NCBI GenBank assembly: GCA_964446745.1
Contig: CAYURR010000009.1
Location: forward strand, 1 to 34,787
Source: CAYURR01 sp964446745
GTDB taxonomy: Bacteria; Bacillota; Clostridia; Lachnospirales; WQUN01
Length of the DNA stretch: 34,787 nucleotides
Reading direction: 5' to 3'
Positions 15,882 to 22,551 of this stretch are shown in pieces. The first letter of the stretch is position 1. The number at the start of each line of letters is the position of its first letter. The position numbers and the translations under genes were made by a program. The notes under the pieces were generated by a model that was given only the letters and a program-made list of their open reading frames with translations, was not told where the DNA came from and searched no databases.

Positions 15882-16997
15882 ATGGCAGAGCTGTGGGATA
15901 TTTTAGATGAAAACGGTCATACGACCGGGCGTTTCCACGAACGTGGTAAACCTATGCAAAAAGGCGAGTGTCACTTGTTTGTGCAGATATGGATTATGAA
16001 CAGTAAGGGCGAATTCCTTATTTCAAGACGAGCACCGAGTAAAATTGATTTGGGCGGCCTGTGGGAAACAACGGGCGGCTGTGCAATCGCCGGTGACGAT
16101 AGCCTAAAAACCGCTCTAAAAGAAACAAGAGAAGAACTCGGCATAACTCTTGACCCAAAAAGCGGACAGCTGTTTAAGCAGTTTTGCAGACCTCACAAGA
16201 ATGATGACGGCAATTGTTTTGTTAATGTATGGTTGTTTCGACAAGAAGTGGATATTGCCTTCGTAACGCTTCAACCTGAAGAAACGTGTGATTCGATGTG
16301 GGCGAGCAAGGCACAGATAAAACAGATGATAAATGAGGGGAGCTTTGTCCCTCTGTATGAAGTTCCGTATATTGACGAACTATTTTATTTCTGCGACAAA
16401 CCGTTTTGGGAAATTGGATATAGAGACAAAAACGCTTCTACCTTTGCCAAAGGCCCTACAAATGACGTTGCGGAGTTTTACAAGAAACTAAAGCCCGGTT
16501 CGTGGGTTCTTGATGTCGGGTGTGGCGAGGGTAGAAACGCTGTTTTTCTGACAGAGCAAGGTCACAAAGTAGATGCTTTTGATGTATCCGACTCTGGAAT
16601 TGAAAAAGCAAAATCTATTGCTGAATACAAAGGTCTTGATATCAATTTTTTTGTTTGTGATTTAGCCTCGTTTATTTTTGAAAAAGACTACGATGTAATT
16701 CTATCCCACGGAGTTTTGCATCTGCCAGAAAAAGTAGAGCGAGATAAATTTATCGTCGATGCGAAGACGCATACCGCAGTAGGAGGGTATAATCTTATCG
16801 GAGTTTTTACAAACCGCTTGCCTGCAACACCGGACAATGCGCCATTCACCAAAAGCCTGTTTGAGGTCGGCGAGCTTCCCTCTAAATATGCCGGATGGAA
16901 AATATTATCTCATGAGGAATCCACTTTCCGCGATTCACACCCCGGCGGTGTATCCCATGAACACGCTTACGAACGCATTATTGCGCTGAAAGTTTGA
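15882..16997 (+). CDS. Nudix hydrolase fused to a SAM-dependent methyltransferase
   Basis: A 371-residue two-domain protein. Residues about 1-165 are a Nudix hydrolase with the box around 66-89 (GCAIAGDDSLKTALKETREELGI). Two box positions deviate conservatively from the consensus: D for E, and K for the R in REUxEE. The start WDILDENGHTTG and the internal LISRRAPSK resemble the YfcD/IDI-like Nudix group. Residues about 180-371 are a class I methyltransferase with motif I VLDVGCGEGRNA (209-220) and the following acidic VDAFDVS, TehB-like in appearance. The fusion suggests a linked detoxification or nucleotide/metabolite repair step, but the substrate is unknown. Codon use is more AT-rich than the his genes. 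The gene stands alone between a divergent TAC operon and a terminator. Confidence 0.88.
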   Translation: MAELWDILDENGHTTGRFHERGKPMQKGECHLFVQIWIMNSKGEFLISRRAPSKIDLGGLWETTGGCAIAGDDSLKTALKETREELGITLDPKSGQLFKQFCRPHKNDDGNCFVNVWLFRQEVDIAFVTLQPEETCDSMWASKAQIKQMINEGSFVPLYEVPYIDELFYFCDKPFWEIGYRDKNASTFAKGPTNDVAEFYKKLKPGSWVLDVGCGEGRNAVFLTEQGHKVDAFDVSDSGIEKAKSIAEYKGLDINFFVCDLASFIFEKDYDVILSHGVLHLPEKVERDKFIVDAKTHTAVGGYNLIGVFTNRLPATPDNAPFTKSLFEVGELPSKYAGWKILSHEESTFRDSHPGGVSHEHAYERIIALKV

Positions 16998-17019
16998 AGA
17001 TAAGCAGCGTTGGTTCTAT

Positions 17020-17065
17020 AAAAAACAAAAACGCCGGTCCGTCAATTTACGGCACGGCGCTTTTA
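17020..17065. terminator. Bidirectional terminator between Nudix-methyltransferase and rubrerythrin genes
   Basis: CGCCG (17032-17036) pairs with CGGCG (17055-17059) and CCGT (17039-17042) with ACGG (17049-17052), with a 2-by-2 mismatch between them. TTTT follows on plus, and on minus GTTTTTGTTTTTT follows. Confidence 0.75.
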
Positions 17066-17082
17066 GTTTCGCGCAAGTTGGT

Positions 17083-17625
17083 TTAGTAGTTTTTTGCTGC
17101 GATAGCGAAGTAGGCCTTCGGGTGGTCACAGACGGGGCATTTTTCGGGCGCATTTTCTCCGGTGTGTATATGACCGCAGTTTTCGCATCTCCACTCTACC
17201 TTTTCGGCCTTTGTAAACACCTTGCCGTCCTCTATATTTTTAAGCAGGTTGAGATAGCGTTCTTCGTGCTCTTTCTCAATCTTGCCAACGGCTTCAAATA
17301 AATAGGCTATTTTATCAAATCCTTCAGCCTTGGCCTCTTTTGCCATGGATTCATACATATCTGTCCACTCCGCATGTTCGCCGGCAGCGGCATCCTTGAG
17401 GTTTTCAATAGTTTCGGGAACGGTGCCGTCATGGAGCAGCTTGAACCAAATCTTGGCATGTTCCTTTTCGTTATTCGCTGTTTCCTCAAAGAGTTTGGCA
17501 ATCTGCTCATAGCCCTCTTTTTTGGCCTTTCCGGCATAGTATGTATACTTGTTTCTCGCTTGGCTTTCTCCGGCAAATGCGGCCATTAAATTGGCCTCTG
17601 TTTTGGTACCCTTTAAATTCTGCAT
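17083..17625 (-). CDS. rbr: Rubrerythrin
   Basis: A 180-residue non-haem di-iron peroxidase that reduces hydrogen peroxide in anaerobes. The N-terminal four-helix domain carries the two E-x2-H-type iron motifs (EETANNEKEHAK and EAVGKIEKEHEERY, with further Glu ligands in GESQARNKY and GEHAEW). The C-terminal rubredoxin domain has CENCGH and CPVCDHP for a single Fe(Cys)4 site. Length and order are those of classical rubrerythrin. The ribosome site AAAGGAGG is strong. It is divergent from a Rieske oxygenase gene across a shared palindromic control region, which suggests redox- or oxygen-responsive expression. Confidence 0.97.
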   Translation of the reverse strand: MQNLKGTKTEANLMAAFAGESQARNKYTYYAGKAKKEGYEQIAKLFEETANNEKEHAKIWFKLLHDGTVPETIENLKDAAAGEHAEWTDMYESMAKEAKAEGFDKIAYLFEAVGKIEKEHEERYLNLLKNIEDGKVFTKAEKVEWRCENCGHIHTGENAPEKCPVCDHPKAYFAIAAKNY

Positions 17626-17680
17626 TGTAAATTCCTCCTTTAAAGATCGAGTGTCAAATCATATATATAAATACTAATAA

Positions 17681-17774
17681 CTGTTACTAATAAATATAAT
17701 AACAACTATCTGTATACTTGTCAATACATCTTGACAAAGGAGTATGTTAAATGTATTAATAAATTAGTAATCAG
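17681..17774. promoter_or_regulatory. Divergent promoters with nested palindromic operator
   Basis: A perfect inverted repeat, TTGTCAA-N6-TTGACAA (17718-17737), holds the -35 boxes of two opposed promoters. For rubrerythrin (minus): TTGACA 17719-17724, 17-nt spacer, TATTAT 17696-17701. For the Rieske gene (plus): TTGACA 17731-17736, 17-nt spacer, TATTAA 17754-17759. A second, outer pair of arms is centred on the same point: CTGTTACTAAT from 17681, and its complement ending at 17774 with one extra base. The design suits one dimeric or tetrameric repressor acting on both genes. The motif is not a clear PerR or Fur box. Confidence 0.7.
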
Positions 17775-17807
17775 TATTAAAAAATGAAGCAAATAGAGAG
17801 GTTCAAT

Positions 17808-18773
17808 ATGATAAAGAATCAATGGTATGCAATCATGCCATCAAAAGAAATCCGCCAGGACAAGCTCGTCGCAGTAAAACGCTTAGGGTTGGATTTATGC
17901 CTGTTTCGTACGGACGGCGGACAGATTGGCTGTGTCGTTGACAAATGTACGCACCGGGGAGCGGCGCTGAGTAAAGGGAAACACAAAGGTGATTGTATAG
18001 CATGTCCATTTCATGGTATTGAGTTTGATAAAGACGGTAAATGTACATTGATCCCTGCAAACGGGCGTGCCTCAAAGATAGAAAGCCGGTTTAACGTTAC
18101 GAGTTATTTGGTACGAGAGGCACATGACATGGTTTATTTATGGTATGGTGAAAAGGAGCATGCAACAGAGGTGCTTCCATTTTTCGATGAGTTTATTGAT
18201 GAAAGCTATAGTTATAGCGAAATGAGTGATTTATGGCGGGCCCATTATTCACGATGCATAGAAAACCAACTCGATGTGGTTCATGTGCCGTTTGTGCACT
18301 ATAACACCATCGGCAGGGGGAATAAGACCATTGTAAACGGCCCCGCTTTGGAACTTATAGACGGTGCGATTACATTAACCGCCAATAACAGTGTTGACAA
18401 CGGACAGTTGCCCAAATCGGCCGCTGAGTGCAAAATCAACCCCAAAATGAATTTAAGATTTAAGTTCCCTAATGTTTGGCAAAACCATATCACCGAAAAT
18501 ATTAAGGTAATAATATTCTTTGCGCCTGTAGATGATGAAAACACTATATTCTATATACGCTTCTACACCAATATGTTTAAGCTGCGGGCAATGAATTGGC
18601 TTATGGCGCAGGTCGGAAAGGTCATGAATAGGGTCATCGAACGTCAGGATAAGCAGTATGTGGAGACACAGATACCAAAGGCCTCTGCGCTTTCCTGCGG
18701 CGAAAACCTGTTAAAAGGGGACAGTCCAATAATTATGTACCGCAAAATGCGGAATGAACTTCAAAAGCAATAA
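17808..18773 (+). CDS. Rieske non-haem iron oxygenase
   Basis: A 321-residue Rieske oxygenase of the aromatic-ring-hydroxylase/demethylase superfamily. The [2Fe-2S] site is complete: C47-x-H49 in CTHRGAAL and C66-x2-H69 in CPFHGIEF. The mononuclear iron site is also present in NQLDVVHVPFVH (D156, H159, H164). ATG 17808 has AGAGAGG 6 nt upstream and gives the family start IKNQWYAI; the in-frame ATG at 17784 has no ribosome site. Such enzymes need O2, which is notable in an anaerobic setting. The divergent pairing with rubrerythrin suggests a role in oxygen or peroxide exposure rather than growth on aromatics. No reductase gene is adjacent, and the substrate is unknown. Confidence 0.92.
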   Translation: MIKNQWYAIMPSKEIRQDKLVAVKRLGLDLCLFRTDGGQIGCVVDKCTHRGAALSKGKHKGDCIACPFHGIEFDKDGKCTLIPANGRASKIESRFNVTSYLVREAHDMVYLWYGEKEHATEVLPFFDEFIDESYSYSEMSDLWRAHYSRCIENQLDVVHVPFVHYNTIGRGNKTIVNGPALELIDGAITLTANNSVDNGQLPKSAAECKINPKMNLRFKFPNVWQNHITENIKVIIFFAPVDDENTIFYIRFYTNMFKLRAMNWLMAQVGKVMNRVIERQDKQYVETQIPKASALSCGENLLKGDSPIIMYRKMRNELQKQ

Positions 18774-18814
18774 TCTATGCCCGATACGGAAGTAAAACAA
18801 AGGGGGGATGCGCA

Positions 18815-20767
18815 GTGAAAAACATCAACATGGAATTAAACCATCGGTTAAAGGATATAAACCCGATCCGGCTCATAACGGCGGCGCTACTAAGCGCCGC
18901 CGTTGTCACAGTGCTCATGTATAGCGGGCTGTTAAAGAGCGCTAATATGTATCTGTCGGATCTGATGTACCAGCGTGAGGCTGTGCTTGAGGGTAATATA
19001 TTCGTGATCGGCATCGATGAACGCGCACTTGAAAACATCGGCCCGTTCCATACATGGAAACGATCGGTTATGGCCGATGTGATCGATGCGTTAAATGTAA
19101 GCCAGGATTGCAAGCCCGCCGTAATAGGCGTGGATATAATGTATTTCGGGCAAAGCGACGAGGAGAGTGACGCTCGCCTCGCGGAAGCAGCCGCGCGGTA
19201 TGGCAATGTCGTTTCTGCGTCGCGCGTGGGGTTTGAGAGCATGCTTGTCGAGCAAAACGGCGAGCTTGTATGGGACAAAAACGCCGTGAGCCTATACGAA
19301 TTACCGTATGACATGCTGCGGGATGTCACGGAGTTCGGGCATATCAATACGATGACGGACAGCGACGGGGTTATACATCATGCTATCCAGTACATAGATC
19401 TGCCGGAGGCGATCCAAAAGGCCACCGGTATTAAACGATCCGAGAGCTTTGCATACCGGATATATCAGCAATACGCCCGGATAAACGGCCTCGAGGAAAA
19501 CCCGAACATGCCGCTCGGCGCGTTCAATGAGTGGTATATCCCATATTCGGCAAAGCCGGGCGGGTACAGCGACAACTTCTCGGTCTGGGATATACTGAGC
19601 GGCGAATTACCGCCCGAGATATTTGCGGACAGCATCGTGTTGATCGGACCTTACGCGAACGGATTGCTGGACAACTACGTCTCGCCCATAGACAGGGCGG
19701 GCTTGACCTACGGCGTTGAGATACATGCAAACGTCATCAACGCGATGTTAAACGGAGTATACAGACAGAGCGTCCCAGATATGGTTTCTGCGCCTATCCT
19801 GTTTGTGCTGCTGTTGGGGTTGTTTATGGCGTTCTATTTCCTGAGCCCTGTGTTGGCGGCAGTTATTATGTTAGCGGTTTCGGGGTTGTATGTATTACTC
19901 GCATGGCAGATGGTGTTTCCGGTTATCCCGAACTGGTTTATATACAATGTAAACGGCGCAAGTGTTCGGTTTATGCTGCCGCCGTTATATTTCCCGCTCG
20001 CAATCGTTTTACTGTATATCGGTATACTCGTGGTAAATTTCATCAACACTCAGAAACAAAAAAAGCAAGTCACCGAGACGTTTAAGAAATACGTCGACCC
20101 TGCGATCATCGAGGATATATTTGAAAAGGGTTTGGATGATCTGCAGCTCGGGGGCAGGCTCGCGGATATCTGTGTAATGTTTGTGGATATCCGAGGATTT
20201 ACGCCTATGTCCGAGGTTATGAAGCCGCAGGAGGTCGTTGCGATGCTCGGTGAATACCTCGAGCTTACGAGCAGTGCGATATTTAAGCACAAGGGCACGC
20301 TCGACAAATTTATCGGTGATGCGACGATGGCATTCTTTAACGCACCGCTGCCGCTCGACGATTATGTATACAAGGCTGTGCTTACGGCGTGGGACATCGT
20401 GCAGAGCGGGCTCGCGATGGAAAAGAAGCTGCAGGAGCGATACGGGCGCACGGTCAGTTTCGGTATAGGGCTGCATTGCGGCGAGGCCGTCGTCGGGAAC
20501 ATCGGTACGCAAAAGCGCGTAGACTATACGGCGATCGGTAATACTGTAAACACATCCGCACGCCTTGAAAGCAACGCGCGTCCCGCGCAGGTGCTCATGA
20601 GCGAGGCTGTATACAAAGCGGTCTCGGACAGGATCACCGCTCGCTGTGTAGGTAATATCCCGCTGAAGGGTAAAAGCGAGGAGCTCACGGTCTACGCGCT
20701 CGAGCATATCAACGAATATACAGATCAACAACCTCTGGCCTCGGCATTATTAAAGCCCGGCAAATAA
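18815..20767 (+). CDS. CHASE2-domain class III adenylate/guanylate cyclase
   Basis: A 650-residue membrane receptor cyclase. A membrane helix at about 19-37 leads into an extracellular CHASE2 sensor (about 40-325). Three closely spaced helices follow (about 328-410), then a cytoplasmic class III cyclase domain (about 440-640). Metal-binding Asp residues are present: D458 in FVDIRGFT and D502 in FIGDATMAFF. The substrate-selecting Lys is in TLDKFIGD, and the dimer/transition-state segment DYTAIGNTVNTSARLES is intact, so the enzyme should be active, probably making cAMP. The GTG start has AGGGGGG upstream. It precedes the SLH/NHL and FecR genes. CHASE2 cyclases are often found near FecR-domain genes, supporting a common envelope-sensing role. 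Confidence 0.93.
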   Translation: MKNINMELNHRLKDINPIRLITAALLSAAVVTVLMYSGLLKSANMYLSDLMYQREAVLEGNIFVIGIDERALENIGPFHTWKRSVMADVIDALNVSQDCKPAVIGVDIMYFGQSDEESDARLAEAAARYGNVVSASRVGFESMLVEQNGELVWDKNAVSLYELPYDMLRDVTEFGHINTMTDSDGVIHHAIQYIDLPEAIQKATGIKRSESFAYRIYQQYARINGLEENPNMPLGAFNEWYIPYSAKPGGYSDNFSVWDILSGELPPEIFADSIVLIGPYANGLLDNYVSPIDRAGLTYGVEIHANVINAMLNGVYRQSVPDMVSAPILFVLLLGLFMAFYFLSPVLAAVIMLAVSGLYVLLAWQMVFPVIPNWFIYNVNGASVRFMLPPLYFPLAIVLLYIGILVVNFINTQKQKKQVTETFKKYVDPAIIEDIFEKGLDDLQLGGRLADICVMFVDIRGFTPMSEVMKPQEVVAMLGEYLELTSSAIFKHKGTLDKFIGDATMAFFNAPLPLDDYVYKAVLTAWDIVQSGLAMEKKLQERYGRTVSFGIGLHCGEAVVGNIGTQKRVDYTAIGNTVNTSARLESNARPAQVLMSEAVYKAVSDRITARCVGNIPLKGKSEELTVYALEHINEYTDQQPLASALLKPGK

Positions 20768-20778
20768 ATTTTTGAGAT

Positions 20779-20806
20779 TGTAAGATTCTGCATACGATTT
20801 GTAAGA
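20779..20806 (+). promoter_or_regulatory. Two TGTAAGA repeats, probable response-regulator site
   Basis: TGTAAGA occurs at 20779-20785 and 20800-20806, 21 nt (two helical turns) apart and just upstream of the -35 box at 20815. The same heptamer recurs at two-turn and one-turn spacing before the ABC transporter genes (28275-28314), next to an OmpR-type regulator gene. An activator site is inferred. Confidence 0.5.
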
Positions 20807-20814
20807 ATCGGTCA

Positions 20815-20843
20815 TTTACACCTGCACTAATAGGTGTTATATT
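20815..20843 (+). promoter_or_regulatory. Promoter of the SLH/NHL-FecR operon
   Basis: TTTACA (20815-20820), a 17-nt spacer and TATATT (20838-20843). The start would fall near 20850, so the transcript would lack most of the left arm of the terminator at 20841-20896 while read-through RNA from the cyclase gene would form it in full. Confidence 0.55.
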
Positions 20844-20900
20844 GCCCCTGTCCCAAATTGTCACAAATAAACATGTGGCAATATGGCAGGGGCAATTTTT
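20841..20900 (+). terminator. Terminator after the cyclase gene
   Basis: ATTGCCCCTG (20841-20850) pairs with CAGGGGCAAT (20887-20896), with an inner ATTGTCACA/TGTGGCAAT stem, followed by TTTTT. It ends 16 nt before the next ATG and directly abuts that gene's ribosome site. Confidence 0.75.
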
Positions 20901-20916
20901 ATGAGGAGATGAATGC

Positions 20917-22551
20917 ATGGGGGCGCGACCTGTTAAGGTACTCTCATCGATCATCGCGTTATTGCTCGTATTTGGCCTATTACCGGTCAGATATGTGTAT
21001 GCCGCGCATTGGTCGGATGATTATTATGGCCTGCTTGACGCGAGGTCGGTATTCAATGCGGATATCGGTGCAGTCAGTGAGAGCAGACGTGAGGACAGTA
21101 TCACACGTGAGGAATTTTATGCGTTGATCGTCTGCGGTCTATACGGACAGCAGCAGCGTGTAGGCGAAATGCCGGGCTTTGTGGATTTCGCTCAGATAAA
21201 ACCGGAGCTTTCCGGCTATATTTCAAAGGCGAAGGACAGCGCAAGCGGTTTTGGTTTAACAAAGGACGGGCAGCAATACATAGCACCCAAGGCGTTGATC
21301 ACACGTCAGGATGCGGCTACGGTTATGGGGCGGCTCGGCGGGCTGTCGGACGGCGGAATACCGTCGTTTCCGGATACCGCGTCGATAGCGGCGTATGCGC
21401 AGTCCTATGTTTCGGCGATACAAAACGCTCGCATTATGCAGGGCGACAAAAATGGTAACTTCAATCCACAAAAGAACCTCAAATGGGGCGAAGCGATACA
21501 GATGGCTGCGCTGCTGGTCAAATATAGTGAGGCTCAGGTACCCGTCAGAGTAATTAATATAAACGATTCGATGGATGTAATAGGCAGCATGCAGAAGGGT
21601 TATATAAACGGCGTGTTTAAAGATGCGGCGTTTAATAGGCCGAGCGGGCTGCTTGTTAGAGACGGCGTTATATACATAGCCGACACGGACAACAGCCTGG
21701 TAAGGCAGATAAGCGGCGACAAGGTATCTACATATGCTGGCATGTTTTTCGGATATGACGAAATGCATCGCGCGGTAACGGGCTACAAGGACGGCTTGAT
21801 ACAAAACGCCATCTTTAAAAATCCGACCGGGGTACTCGCTATCGGGGACGCGATCTATGTGCTCGATACGGGCAATAACGTCATCAGAAAGATATCGGGC
21901 GGCACTGTATCGACCTATGCGGGGGCTGTATCGGCAGGCTTTGCGGACGGTGCGTTATTGTACGCGCGTTTCAAACAGCCCGGCGGGTTCTGTGCGGACG
22001 AGGCCGGTAATATCTATGTGGCCGACACAGACAACAACTTAATCAGAAAGATTTCAACGGACGGCATGGTATCGACTGTAGCGGGAAAGGTTGGCGTAGC
22101 CGGAACGCAAAACGGCAAAACATCGGTGGCGTTGTTTGACAGGCCGACCGGTATCGCGTATGCAAACGGTGTTTTATATATTGCGGACGCAGCTAACAAC
22201 CGGATACGCATGATCAAGGACGGCGTGGTTAGCACCTATGCGGGATCCGTGTCCATGGTCAGAGACGACATGAGCGGCTTTGTCGGCGCGCTCAAGGACG
22301 GAGAGGTCTTAGAAGCGCATTTCTATTATCCGTCGAGTTTATGTGTGGCGCCGGACGGCGGTGTATATGTAGCCGATACTGGTAATGGGGCGGTCCGTCT
22401 GATCAAGGACGGCAAGGTCACCACGATCGCCTCGGAACAGGACAACGACTACATCGCAAGACCGACAGGCGTTGCGTATGCGGACGGTGTATTGTATGTT
22501 GCTGACAGCTTCAGAAACGCAATCGTTAGGATTGAGGTGAGCGGCAGATGA
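20917..22551 (+). CDS. Exported SLH-domain protein with NHL beta-propeller repeats
   Basis: 544 residues. A signal peptide (about 1-30, ending VYA-AH) is followed by a degenerate SLH triplet (about 30-205; the clearest parts are SITREEFYALIV, LITRQDAATVMGRL and MQGDKNGNFNPQKNLKWGEA). About six NHL repeats then follow (about 225-540), each with the form G(V/L)...YVADT.NN.IRKI..G.VSTYAG, which should fold as a beta-propeller. The protein is probably anchored to wall polymers with the propeller exposed for protein or carbohydrate binding. AGGAG lies 8 nt before the ATG. Its stop overlaps the start of the FecR gene (ATGA), so the two are a coupled operon. Confidence 0.9.
   Translation: MGARPVKVLSSIIALLLVFGLLPVRYVYAAHWSDDYYGLLDARSVFNADIGAVSESRREDSITREEFYALIVCGLYGQQQRVGEMPGFVDFAQIKPELSGYISKAKDSASGFGLTKDGQQYIAPKALITRQDAATVMGRLGGLSDGGIPSFPDTASIAAYAQSYVSAIQNARIMQGDKNGNFNPQKNLKWGEAIQMAALLVKYSEAQVPVRVININDSMDVIGSMQKGYINGVFKDAAFNRPSGLLVRDGVIYIADTDNSLVRQISGDKVSTYAGMFFGYDEMHRAVTGYKDGLIQNAIFKNPTGVLAIGDAIYVLDTGNNVIRKISGGTVSTYAGAVSAGFADGALLYARFKQPGGFCADEAGNIYVADTDNNLIRKISTDGMVSTVAGKVGVAGTQNGKTSVALFDRPTGIAYANGVLYIADAANNRIRMIKDGVVSTYAGSVSMVRDDMSGFVGALKDGEVLEAHFYYPSSLCVAPDGGVYVADTGNGAVRLIKDGKVTTIASEQDNDYIARPTGVAYADGVLYVADSFRNAIVRIEVSGR

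Noticed and set aside
14264..15900. Mobile element ends or attachment sites around the AT-rich island
   Set aside because: No transposase, integrase, tRNA end or matching direct or inverted repeats were seen at the borders. Transfer is suggested by composition only.
18775..19347. A 190-codon minus-strand open frame opposite the CHASE2 region
   Set aside because: It is Ser-rich translation of the reverse strand of a real coding region.
20009..20731. A 240-codon minus-strand open frame opposite the cyclase domain
   Set aside because: The plus-strand frame has intact class III cyclase motifs; the reverse frame is a shadow without domains.
20767..20900. Possible riboswitch in the leader before the SLH/NHL gene
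   Set aside because: Apart from a short CACCT/AGGTG hairpin and the terminator, I see no conserved aptamer core. The promoter lies inside the stretch, so most of it would not be transcribed from that start.
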